The position numbers and the translations under genes are program-made. Of a stretch of 21,011 nucleotides of DNA, positions 7,142 to 13,288 are shown in pieces. Positions within the stretch are counted from its first letter, which is position 1. Each line of letters begins with the position of its first letter. Origin of the DNA: CAYLZN01 sp964387935 (GTDB lineage Bacteria; Acidobacteriota; Vicinamibacteria; Vicinamibacterales; JAFNAJ01); NCBI GenBank assembly GCA_964387935.1, contig CAYLZN010000068.1, positions 1 through 21,011 on the forward strand, read 5' to 3'. The notes beneath the pieces were generated by a model that was given only the letters and a program-made list of their open reading frames with translations, was not told the DNA's origin and made no database searches.

Positions 7142-8370
7142 CGCGACCCGCTCTCGACCTGCAGCGCGCGCACGTAGGCGATGAGGCCGGGGAGCTCGGC
7201 ATCCGGAATCACGCCGCCGAACGCGGGCATCGCGATGCCAGGGACCTGCGCACCCGGGTTGCGGATGAACCGGGCCAGGTCCTCGTTGGTCGGGTACCTG
7301 CGCGTGGCGCCGCGCAGGTCGTAGAGGCCCACACCGGCCGGGCCGTGGCACGAGGGGCAGCCGCGTTCGTTGTACGTCTTCTGCCCGGCAGATTCCGCCC
7401 GTGCGACCTCATGAGCGGGCGACGGGGGACGCGACTTCACCACCGGTGCCAGCGATCGAAGGTAGGTGTAGATCGCCCGCGCGTCGGCGTCCGTCAGCGC
7501 GGCGTAGGGCTGCATCGGGTACAGAATCGTCGACCCGTCGGGCCGCAGGCCGCCCGTCAGCGCGCGGACGAACTGCTCCTCGGTCCAGGCTCCGATGCCC
7601 GTCTCCGGATCGGGGGTGAGATTGGTCGAGAAGATCTCGCGGCCGCCGGCATCGAGCAGCGTGTTGCCGCCTTCGTAGAACCCGGCCGAACGCTCCGGCT
7701 GCAGCACGTCGAGCCTGGTGAAGTCCGAGGAATGGCAGGCGTAGCAGTCGAGCAGGTCGTTGGCCAGATAGCGGCCGCGGGCCATGGCGTCGGCCGTGTC
7801 CGGAGCGACAATTGGCGCCTGCGGATAGGGCAGGGGCGACCAGGCCACGCGGGAGAGGAGCTTCGTCAGGAACCCGAACTCGGATGGCGGGGTGGCCACG
7901 TCCGAGGGCGCCACGAGCGGGTCGTCCGAGCGGAGGAACGCGATGATCGACGCGAGGTCCTCGTCGGACGCGCGCGGCAGCTTCACCATGAAGGGAGGCG
8001 TGTAGCGGCCGTCGCGCCGGATCCCCGTGCGCAGGAGAGACAGCAGCTCGCCATCGGTCCACTGCCCGATCCCGCGCTCGGGGTGCCTCGTGATGTTCGG
8101 CGCGTAGATCACCCCGAACTGCGGCGTGACGTCCGCCATCCGCTTGCCGGCGAGCGACCTGGTGGCCGGGTTGAAGTGACAGCTCGCGCACAGCATCCTC
8201 GCGAGGTCGCGTCCGTGGGCAATCCGTTCGGGCGTCGGGGCGATGGTGACGTCGATCCGGGCGACGGGATAGTGGGGGAGACCGCTGGTGCGAATCCAGC
8301 CCGCCAGGCCGATGACGGCCAGCAGGAGTACGCCCACGATGCCCCCGAGATACACGAGCAGCCTGCGCAT
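7138..8370 (-). CDS. Membrane-anchored three-haem cytochrome c
   Basis: A 410-residue protein started by ATG 8368-8370 with GGAGGG immediately upstream. One N-terminal hydrophobic segment (residues about 4-24) should hold it in the inner membrane with its body in the periplasm. Three CxxCH haem c sites are present: CASCH 61-65, CYACH 209-213 and CPSCH 338-342. Candidate axial methionines follow each: PPFM near 128, YPMQPY near 286 and IAMPAF near the C-terminus. Spacing and the repeated N-[IL]-T-x-x-P-E-x-G-I-G motif match cytochrome subunits of membrane-bound alcohol, aldehyde or gluconate dehydrogenases, but no dehydrogenase subunit is encoded nearby. It is divergent from the hydrogenase locus. 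A role passing electrons to a terminal oxidase is possible, and a link to the hydrogenase is only positional. Confidence 0.92.
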   Translation of the reverse strand: MRRLLVYLGGIVGVLLLAVIGLAGWIRTSGLPHYPVARIDVTIAPTPERIAHGRDLARMLCASCHFNPATRSLAGKRMADVTPQFGVIYAPNITRHPERGIGQWTDGELLSLLRTGIRRDGRYTPPFMVKLPRASDEDLASIIAFLRSDDPLVAPSDVATPPSEFGFLTKLLSRVAWSPLPYPQAPIVAPDTADAMARGRYLANDLLDCYACHSSDFTRLDVLQPERSAGFYEGGNTLLDAGGREIFSTNLTPDPETGIGAWTEEQFVRALTGGLRPDGSTILYPMQPYAALTDADARAIYTYLRSLAPVVKSRPPSPAHEVARAESAGQKTYNERGCPSCHGPAGVGLYDLRGATRRYPTNEDLARFIRNPGAQVPGIAMPAFGGVIPDAELPGLIAYVRALQVESGSR

Positions 8371-8428
8371 GATCCCTCCGGTGTGGGCCACGGGCATCGA
8401 GCCGCCGCAGCCCGGAGTGCCAGCCAAC

Positions 8429-8458
8429 TGACTACGGTCACTGACTACGGTCATTATA
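8429..8458 (-). promoter_or_regulatory. Promoter with twin operators for cytochrome c-tetR operon
   Basis: A perfect -10 box TATAAT is read on the minus strand at 8458-8453. No good -35 was found at the expected distance. Directly downstream, two identical copies of TGACTACGGTCA lie at 8442-8453 and 8429-8440 (13-bp period), each a TGAC-N4-GTCA dyad. The upstream copy touches the -10 and the pair covers the predicted start point, a typical repressor position. The TetR encoded second in this operon is the obvious candidate regulator. Confidence 0.7.
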
Positions 8459-8596
8459 GCCGCGGGGTTCCAGGGACCGACGACGGGGCGGGACCCTGGC
8501 CGGCGCGTCGCACCGCCGGTGGGGGGACTGCCGGTCGGTGCACTGGCCCGAAGACCCCCGATCCGGTATCGTGAGGGCGTCACGAAGGAGGACCCA

Positions 8597-9766
8597 GTGA
8601 ACCCAGCGCAAACCCGGGCCGTGGGTGCCGGCGACACCCCGGCGGACGCGCAGGAGCTGAAGTTCCGCGACCCGCAGCGGGCCCGGGCGCTCGTGCGGAC
8701 GCTCGAGCGGCTCACCGCGGAGATCGGGCGTGCCCCGGTGTCGGTCATGCACGTCTGCGGCAGTCACGAGCAGGCGATTGCGAAGTTCGGCCTCCGGTCC
8801 ACGTTCCCGCGGGGGCTGCAGGTCATCATGGGGCCCGGGTGCCCGGTGTGCATCACCGACACGCCGGAAGTCGACGAGGGCGTCGTCCTCGCCAGGCAGG
8901 GTGTGCACATCGCGACCTACGGCGACATGCTGCGCGTGCCGGGGACCGTGATGTCGCTCGCCGACGCGCAAGCCGAGGGCGCCAGGATCCACGTCATCTA
9001 CGGCGCCTCCCAGGTCGTGGACCTGGCCCGGTCGATCCCCGATCCGGTAGTGTTCTTCGCCACCGGGTTCGAGACCACCGCGGTCGCCACCGCAGCGCTC
9101 GCGCTGGGCGGGCTGCCCGACAACCTGTCGATCCTCTCGGCCCACAAGTACATCCCGCCCGTGATGGAGATCGTGGCCGAGATGCCCGAGACGAAGGTGG
9201 AGGGATTCCTCGCGGCCGGGCACGCCGCGACGATTACCGGCTGGGGCGTGTTCGAGGCGTTCGTCGCACGGCATCGCCTGCCCGTGGTGGTCGCCGGCTT
9301 CGAGCCTCTGGACATCCTGGCCGCGCTCGTGCGTCTGGTGGAGTTGATCCGCGACGGCACGCCGCAGGTCGTGAACATGTTTCCGCGCTGCGTCACACGC
9401 GAAGGCAACCTGCGGGCCCAGGAGCAGCTGTGGCGGGTGTTCCGACCGATCGGAGGACGCTGGCGCGGCATCGCGCACGTGCCCAATGGCAACCTCCGCC
9501 TGCGCGACGAGTTCGCCCACCTCGACGCGCGGCGCCGCTTCACGATCGACCTGACGTCACTCTGGGACTACGCCCCGCCGACCCTGGCGCAGAGCTGCCG
9601 CTGCGGGGACATCATGGCCGGCCTCTCGTCTCCGACCGACTGCACGCTGTTCGGCACCGACTGCACGCCGGAGCGTCCCGTCGGGGCGTGCATGGTGAGC
9701 ACGGAGGGCACGTGTCGGATCTGGTTCCAGTACGGCGGTCTTCCGGACCTCCGGGGGCCGGACTGA
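8597..9766 (+). CDS. hypD: [NiFe]-hydrogenase maturation protein HypD
   Basis: A 389-residue protein of the usual HypD length (E. coli about 373). It starts at GTG 8597, set by AAGGAGG at 8585-8591. HypD is the iron-sulfur scaffold on which, with HypC, the Fe(CN)2CO unit of [NiFe] hydrogenases is built. Signature motifs are intact: CGSHE at 54-58, GPGCPVC at 79-85, and the C-terminal [4Fe-4S] region CRCGDIMAGL from Cys334, followed by the DC, DC, GACMVSTEGTC cysteine pattern. It begins the plus-strand hydrogenase locus and lies 23 bp before the crotonase-fold gene, so the two are probably co-transcribed. HypA, HypB, HypE and HypF are not in the window and must be elsewhere if the enzyme is active. 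No strong sigma-70 or sigma-54 promoter was found in front of it. Confidence 0.97.
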   Translation: MNPAQTRAVGAGDTPADAQELKFRDPQRARALVRTLERLTAEIGRAPVSVMHVCGSHEQAIAKFGLRSTFPRGLQVIMGPGCPVCITDTPEVDEGVVLARQGVHIATYGDMLRVPGTVMSLADAQAEGARIHVIYGASQVVDLARSIPDPVVFFATGFETTAVATAALALGGLPDNLSILSAHKYIPPVMEIVAEMPETKVEGFLAAGHAATITGWGVFEAFVARHRLPVVVAGFEPLDILAALVRLVELIRDGTPQVVNMFPRCVTREGNLRAQEQLWRVFRPIGGRWRGIAHVPNGNLRLRDEFAHLDARRRFTIDLTSLWDYAPPTLAQSCRCGDIMAGLSSPTDCTLFGTDCTPERPVGACMVSTEGTCRIWFQYGGLPDLRGPD

Positions 9767-9789
9767 TCCCGCCGGAGACGTTGCCAGCC

Positions 9790-10632
9790 ATGACCTGCAT
9801 CCAGGTGGAACGCCACGACCGCGTCGCCGTCATCTCGATCGACCGGCGCCATCGCTTCAACGCGCTCGACGTGGACACGGCACGGGACCTGCGCAAGGCG
9901 GGCCTGCAGTGCGCCCGCGACACGGCCGTCGGCGCCGTGATCCTGCGCGGCGCAGGCGGCGTCTTCTGCAGCGGCGCGGACCTGAAATACATCCGCGACG
10001 GCGGCGAGCGGGCCGATCTCTCCTATCTCAGCCCCGACGCGCGTCCCGCCGACGCCGGCTACGGGGCGATCTTCAAGCAGATCCTGGAGTACATCCACAG
10101 CACGATCTCGGAGATTCGGCGGGCGCCCAAGCCCTTCATCGCCGCCGTCGATGGCCCGGCCGCCGCGGGAGGGCTCGGCCTCGCCATGGCGTGCGACCTG
10201 GTGTTCATGTCGGATCGGGCAAGTCTCGAATGGGCATACGGCAAGACGAGCCTGACCGGCGCGGAGAGCTCGACGTTCTTCCTGCCGCGGATCATCGGCC
10301 TGCGGCGCGCGATGGGCCTCGTCCTCCTCAATCCGCGGCTCGACGCGCCGACGGCGCTCGACTGGGGCCTCGTCAACGGCATCCTGCCGGCCGGGACCTT
10401 CGACCAGGACGTGCTGGCGCTGGCCGGGCGGATTGCCGAAGGGCCGATGCCCGCCTTCGCCGTGACCAAGAGCCTGATGAACCAGGCCGCCGGCGTGGAC
10501 CGGCTCGATCATCACCTGGATCAGGAACTCGACCAGCTCGCCCGCATCGCAGACACGCCCGATTTCGCGGAAGGCCTGGCGGCGTTCTTCGAAAAGCGCC
10601 CGCCGCGTTTCGGCCGCCACGAGGCCCCGTGA
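9790..10632 (+). CDS. Crotonase-fold protein, candidate HypX C-domain-like CO-ligand enzyme
   Basis: A 280-residue enoyl-CoA hydratase/isomerase-superfamily protein from ATG 9790; a weak GGAG lies 12 bp upstream. Both oxyanion-hole segments are present (FCSGADL at 59-65, GPAAAGGLG at 122-130), so binding of an acyl-CoA is expected. By hand alignment the two hydratase glutamates of rat crotonase (Glu144, Glu164) are Gly130 and Tyr150, and the PaaG-type aspartate is Ala158, so ordinary hydration is doubtful. Instead there is Glu159 in L-T-G-A-E-S-S-T-F-F-L-P-R, and Tyr150 nine residues before. HypX C-terminal domains, as I recall them, have L-Y-G-S-E-Y-W-T-Y-L-L-P-R with a Tyr ten residues before the Glu. 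HypX makes the CO ligand from formyl-CoA. Its place directly after hypD supports such a role, but the formyl-transferase half is missing. The alternative is an unrelated fatty-acid or aromatic-acid CoA isomerase. Confidence 0.9.
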   Translation: MTCIQVERHDRVAVISIDRRHRFNALDVDTARDLRKAGLQCARDTAVGAVILRGAGGVFCSGADLKYIRDGGERADLSYLSPDARPADAGYGAIFKQILEYIHSTISEIRRAPKPFIAAVDGPAAAGGLGLAMACDLVFMSDRASLEWAYGKTSLTGAESSTFFLPRIIGLRRAMGLVLLNPRLDAPTALDWGLVNGILPAGTFDQDVLALAGRIAEGPMPAFAVTKSLMNQAAGVDRLDHHLDQELDQLARIADTPDFAEGLAAFFEKRPPRFGRHEAP

Positions 10633-10703
10633 CCGCTTCTCGAGCCACGGCCCCGCAGGATCCGACCCGGAATGCGGCACGCGCGGCCCCGCACATCGGG
10701 GTG

Positions 10704-10709
10704 TAGAAT
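10704..10709 (+). promoter_or_regulatory. Possible -10 box for sigma-54 activator gene
   Basis: TAGAAT, five of six matches to TATAAT, lies 15 bp before the ATG of the activator in an otherwise GC-rich stretch. No convincing -35 was found, and the resulting leader would be about nine bases with no Shine-Dalgarno site. Weak evidence. Confidence 0.3.
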
Positions 10710-10724
10710 CCCCCCACACGCCGT

Positions 10725-11699
10725 ATGCCCCCAACGTCGCTGGCGATCGTCACCCGCAGCGAGAGGATGCGAGAGATTCTCGCGCGTGTGGAGACGATTG
10801 CGCGGTCCGACACCTCGGTGCTCCTCGTGGGCGAAACCGGCGTCGGCAAGGAGCTGTTCGCCGACTACATTCATCGCGTCAGCCACAGGGCCGACGGGCC
10901 CTTCGTCAAGATCGCCCTGTCGGCGATGCCCCACGAACTCCTCGAGAGCGAGCTCTTCGGCCACGAGCGCGGGGCCTTCACGAGCGCCTTCACCGACAGG
11001 CGCGGGCTCTTCGAACTGGCCGACCGGGGGACGCTGTTTCTCGACGACATCGACGACGTGCCGCCGCCCGTGCAGGTGAAGCTGCTGCGCGTGCTCGAAT
11101 CCCAGCAGGTGATGCGGGTCGGCGGCCACGCGCCGCACTCCATCGACGTCAGGCTCATCACCGCGTCGAAGGTGGATCTGAAGGAACTCGTGCGCCGCAA
11201 CGTCTTCCGCGCCGACCTCTTCTACCGGATCAACGTCTGTCCAGTGGAGATCCCCGCGCTCCGCGAGCGGCGGGATGACGTGCCAATGCTCGTCGCCCAT
11301 TTCCTGGCCCGGTTCGCTCCGCAGAAGTCGCTCGCGGTGTCCGCGGATGCCGAGCGGGCGCTGACGAAATACGACTGGCCGGGCAACGTGCGCGAACTGC
11401 GGAACATCACCCAGCGCCTCGCCCTGTTTGCCGAGTCCGAGATCCGCCTGGAACACCTGCCGCCCGAGCTCCACGACGGCCAGGCCATGGATCCCCTCGT
11501 CAAGGCGTGCAGCCGCTGCCTGGTGGACGAGTCGCTCAGCTACACCGAGGTGGTCACCTGCCTCGAAACGAACCTGCTCCGCCAGGCCCTCGACGGGGTC
11601 GGGGGCAATCGATCCGAGGCCGCACGCCTGCTGGGGCTGAGTCCCTCGACCCTGAGAGACAAGCTCAGGAAATACGGGCTCGACACCCACGCCGACTGA
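10725..11699 (+). CDS. Sigma-54-dependent transcriptional activator, PspF-like (no sensor domain)
   Basis: A 324-residue bacterial enhancer-binding protein made of an AAA+ domain and a Fis-type helix-turn-helix only. Walker A GETGVGKE is at 36-43, the sigma-54 contact loop reads GAFTSA at 83-88 (family: GAFTGA), and Walker B reads LFLDDID at 104-110 (family: LFLDE). Then come FRADLFYRIN at 161-170 with the arginine-finger region, sensor II WPGNVREL at 218-225, and NRSEAARLLGLSPSTLRDKL at about 295-314 as the DNA-binding helix pair. There is no receiver, GAF or PAS domain, so control must come from a partner protein or from expression level. It is encoded immediately upstream of a sigma-54 promoter and the structural hydrogenase genes and is their likely activator, in place of the HoxA/HupR response regulators used elsewhere. 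Confidence 0.95.
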   Translation: MPPTSLAIVTRSERMREILARVETIARSDTSVLLVGETGVGKELFADYIHRVSHRADGPFVKIALSAMPHELLESELFGHERGAFTSAFTDRRGLFELADRGTLFLDDIDDVPPPVQVKLLRVLESQQVMRVGGHAPHSIDVRLITASKVDLKELVRRNVFRADLFYRINVCPVEIPALRERRDDVPMLVAHFLARFAPQKSLAVSADAERALTKYDWPGNVRELRNITQRLALFAESEIRLEHLPPELHDGQAMDPLVKACSRCLVDESLSYTEVVTCLETNLLRQALDGVGGNRSEAARLLGLSPSTLRDKLRKYGLDTHAD

Positions 11700-11723
11700 A
11701 TCGGCCCAGGCGCTCCTGTCCCA

Positions 11724-11755
11724 CGGGTTTCCGCCGGGACGCACGCGGAAACCCG
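11724..11755. promoter_or_regulatory. Perfect 11-bp inverted repeat, candidate upstream activator site
   Basis: CGGGTTTCCGC (11724-11734) and its exact reverse complement (11745-11755) are separated by 10 bp, with arm centres 21 bp apart, two helical turns. The dyad centre is about 107 bp before the start predicted from the sigma-54 promoter, a normal distance for an enhancer-binding-protein site. It also lies 24 bp after the activator stop and could fold as a terminator hairpin, but no T-tract follows. Confidence 0.55.
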
Positions 11756-11819
11756 CGCCTGCCGGCCAGCTCGCCCACGCCACGCCCAGTCGTTTCCGTC
11801 TCCTTCCGCGCAGTGCCGT

Positions 11820-11836
11820 CCGGCACGTCCCTTGCC
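11820..11836 (+). promoter_or_regulatory. Sigma-54 (-24/-12) promoter of hydrogenase operon
   Basis: The element reads CCGGCACG, four bases, then TTGC. GG at 11822-11823 and GC at 11834-11835 are separated by exactly 10 bp, and it differs from the TGGCACG-N4-TTGC consensus at the first T only. It predicts a start near 11847 and a leader of about 25 bases before the HypC-like ATG at 11872. A sigma-54 activator gene lies directly upstream. Confidence 0.75.
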
Positions 11837-11871
11837 CTCACGGGAACGCGATTGCACCGTGCGGCGACGAC

Positions 11872-12105
11872 ATGAATGCACCAGACCCCGGGCGGGGGTT
11901 CCTGTTCGCGGCCGAGGGCGAGGTCGTCGAGATCTTCGATGAGACCCAGGGGATCCGGGCGAGGGTCGTGTTGAAGTCCGGCACCCTGATCGATGTGACC
12001 GCCGCCAGGGGCACCGACGTGCACCTGGGCGACCGCGTGGTCATCGAGGGTACCGCGGACGGCATGCGGCTCAGGAGCAACGACGTCACACGATTCCCGT
12101 CGTGA
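11872..12105 (+). CDS. Small HypC/HupF-like protein lacking cysteine
   Basis: A 77-residue protein from ATG 11872; no clear ribosome-binding site. After a short leader it reads GEVVEIF at residues 16-22, a beta-rich middle and VHLGDRVVIEG near 53-63. This resembles the HypC/HupF/HoxL fold (G-x-V-V-E-I, then V-x-x-G-D-x-V-x-V-H). HypC proteins begin with Met-Cys-[LI]-x-x-P, and that cysteine binds iron and the hydrogenase precursor. Here that start is absent and there is no cysteine in the whole protein. Position as the first gene behind the sigma-54 promoter, 43 bp before the small-subunit gene, supports a link to hydrogenase assembly. It may be a degenerate HypC-like chaperone or an unrelated small beta-barrel. 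That it is a real gene is likely; the family call is tentative. Confidence 0.6.
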   Translation: MNAPDPGRGFLFAAEGEVVEIFDETQGIRARVVLKSGTLIDVTAARGTDVHLGDRVVIEGTADGMRLRSNDVTRFPS

Positions 12106-12116
12106 CGGGCGCGGCA

Positions 12117-12133
12117 GGCGTTCCGGGAACGCC
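12117..12133 (+). promoter_or_regulatory. Hairpin just upstream of small-subunit ribosome-binding site
   Basis: GGCGTTC and GAACGCC pair perfectly around a CGG loop, followed four bases later by the AAGGAGG site (12137-12143) of the small-subunit gene. Such intercistronic stems often protect or process mRNA to raise expression of structural genes over the upstream cistron. No T-tract follows, so it is unlikely to terminate transcription. Confidence 0.5.
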
Positions 12134-12148
12134 GTGAAGGAGGACACC

Positions 12149-13267
12149 ATGAGCAGGGCACCGGTGACGATCTGGGAACACGCCCGGATGCAGGGCTACT
12201 CCCGGCGGGACTTCGTCCAGTTCTGTTCGTGGCTGGCTGCCGCCGCCGGCATCGAGGCGTCCGGGGTCGGCCAGGTCGTGCATGCGCTGACGACCAAGCC
12301 ACGGCTGCCCGTGGTGTGGTTCCACTTCCAGGAGTGCACCTGCTGCAGCGAGTCGTTCATCCGCTCGTCGCATCCCATCGTCGCCGACATCATCCTGGAC
12401 AGGCTTTCCCTCGACTACACGGAGACGCTGCAGGCGGCGGCCGGCAAGCAAGCCGAGGAAGCCCTGCACCAGACGCTGGAGAAGCACAAGGGTGAGTACC
12501 TGATGCTCGTCGAGGGCTCGGTGCCGACCGAGGACGGCGGCATCCACTGCTGCATCGCCGGCCGGACCGCGCTCGACATCTGCCAGGAGGCCGCCGCGGG
12601 CGCCAAGGCCATCGTGAGCTGGGGAAGCTGCGCGTCGAACGGGTGCATTCAGGCCGCGCGGCCGAACCCGACCGGCGCGACGCCCATCCACAAGCTGATC
12701 AGCGGCAAACCCGTGATCAACGTCCCTGGGTGTCCGCCGATCGCGGAGGTGATGGCCGGCACGATCGTCCACCTCCTGGCGTTCGATCGCATCCCGCAGC
12801 TCGACGGTCTGGGCCGGCCGAAGGCGTTCTATTCGCGCCGCGTGCACGACACGTGCTACCGCCGTCCCAATTACGATGCCGGGCTCTTCGTGGAGTCCTT
12901 CGACGACGAGAACGCGAAGAAGGGGTACTGCCTGTACAAGGTCGGCTGTCGCGGGCCGGTCACCTACAACGCCTGCGGCGTGATCCGGTGGAACGGCGGG
13001 GTGAGCTTCCCCATCCAGTCCGGTCATGGCTGCATCGGCTGCAGCGAGGCGAACTTCTGGGACAACGGCCCGTTCTATCAGCACCTGGCGTCGTTCCCCG
13101 GGTTCGGCATCGAGTCGACGGCCGATCGGATTGGCGTGACCGTCGGGGCGGTGACCGCCGCCGGCATCGCGGCGCACGCCCTGACGACCAACATCCGGAA
13201 GCGCACCCTCATCGCCGCGGGGAGACACGAGAACCCGCCGGACCCGAAGACGACGAAGCGCGACTGA
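12149..13267 (+). CDS. hyaA: [NiFe]-hydrogenase small subunit, oxygen-tolerant type
   Basis: A 372-residue group 1 uptake hydrogenase small subunit. ATG 12149 is chosen because AAGGAGG lies at 12137-12143. Residues 1-47 are a Tat signal with SRRDF at 18-22. The proximal cluster region carries six cysteines: Cys63, Cys65 and Cys66 (CTCC), Cys161 and Cys166 (CASNGC), and Cys195 (VPGCPP). With an offset of 46 these are exactly positions 17, 19, 20, 115, 120 and 149 of E. coli Hyd-1, the [4Fe-3S] ligands that give oxygen tolerance. Medial and distal cluster motifs follow (HDTCYRR, GYCLYKVGC, HGCIGC). A C-terminal hydrophobic helix (about IGVTVGAVTAAGIAAHAL) anchors it to the membrane and to cytochrome b. 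The protein passes electrons from the large-subunit active site to the quinone side. The nearest known type is Hyd-1/MBH (group 1d-like). Confidence 0.97.
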   Translation: MSRAPVTIWEHARMQGYSRRDFVQFCSWLAAAAGIEASGVGQVVHALTTKPRLPVVWFHFQECTCCSESFIRSSHPIVADIILDRLSLDYTETLQAAAGKQAEEALHQTLEKHKGEYLMLVEGSVPTEDGGIHCCIAGRTALDICQEAAAGAKAIVSWGSCASNGCIQAARPNPTGATPIHKLISGKPVINVPGCPPIAEVMAGTIVHLLAFDRIPQLDGLGRPKAFYSRRVHDTCYRRPNYDAGLFVESFDDENAKKGYCLYKVGCRGPVTYNACGVIRWNGGVSFPIQSGHGCIGCSEANFWDNGPFYQHLASFPGFGIESTADRIGVTVGAVTAAGIAAHALTTNIRKRTLIAAGRHENPPDPKTTKRD

Positions 13268-13288
13268 GTGCGGGCAAAGGAGAGACCC

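Noticed and set aside
8520..8596. Sigma-54 promoter before hypD
   Set aside because: Several GG and GC pairs occur, but none has the GG-N10-GC spacing with a TTGC-like -12 element. hypD regulation was left open.
8839..10632. Extended open frame making a large N-terminal extension of the crotonase-fold protein
   Set aside because: The extension overlaps hypD in another frame and is arginine-rich shadow sequence. The family-typical start is ATG 9790.
9790..10632. Simple annotation as a fatty-acid enoyl-CoA hydratase
   Set aside because: Both hydratase glutamates are replaced in the hand alignment and no other beta-oxidation gene is nearby, so this function was not adopted, though an isomerase role remains possible.
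11724..11755. Intrinsic terminator of the activator gene
   Set aside because: The hairpin is perfect but no T-tract follows, and its position fits an activator site better. Kept only as an alternative.
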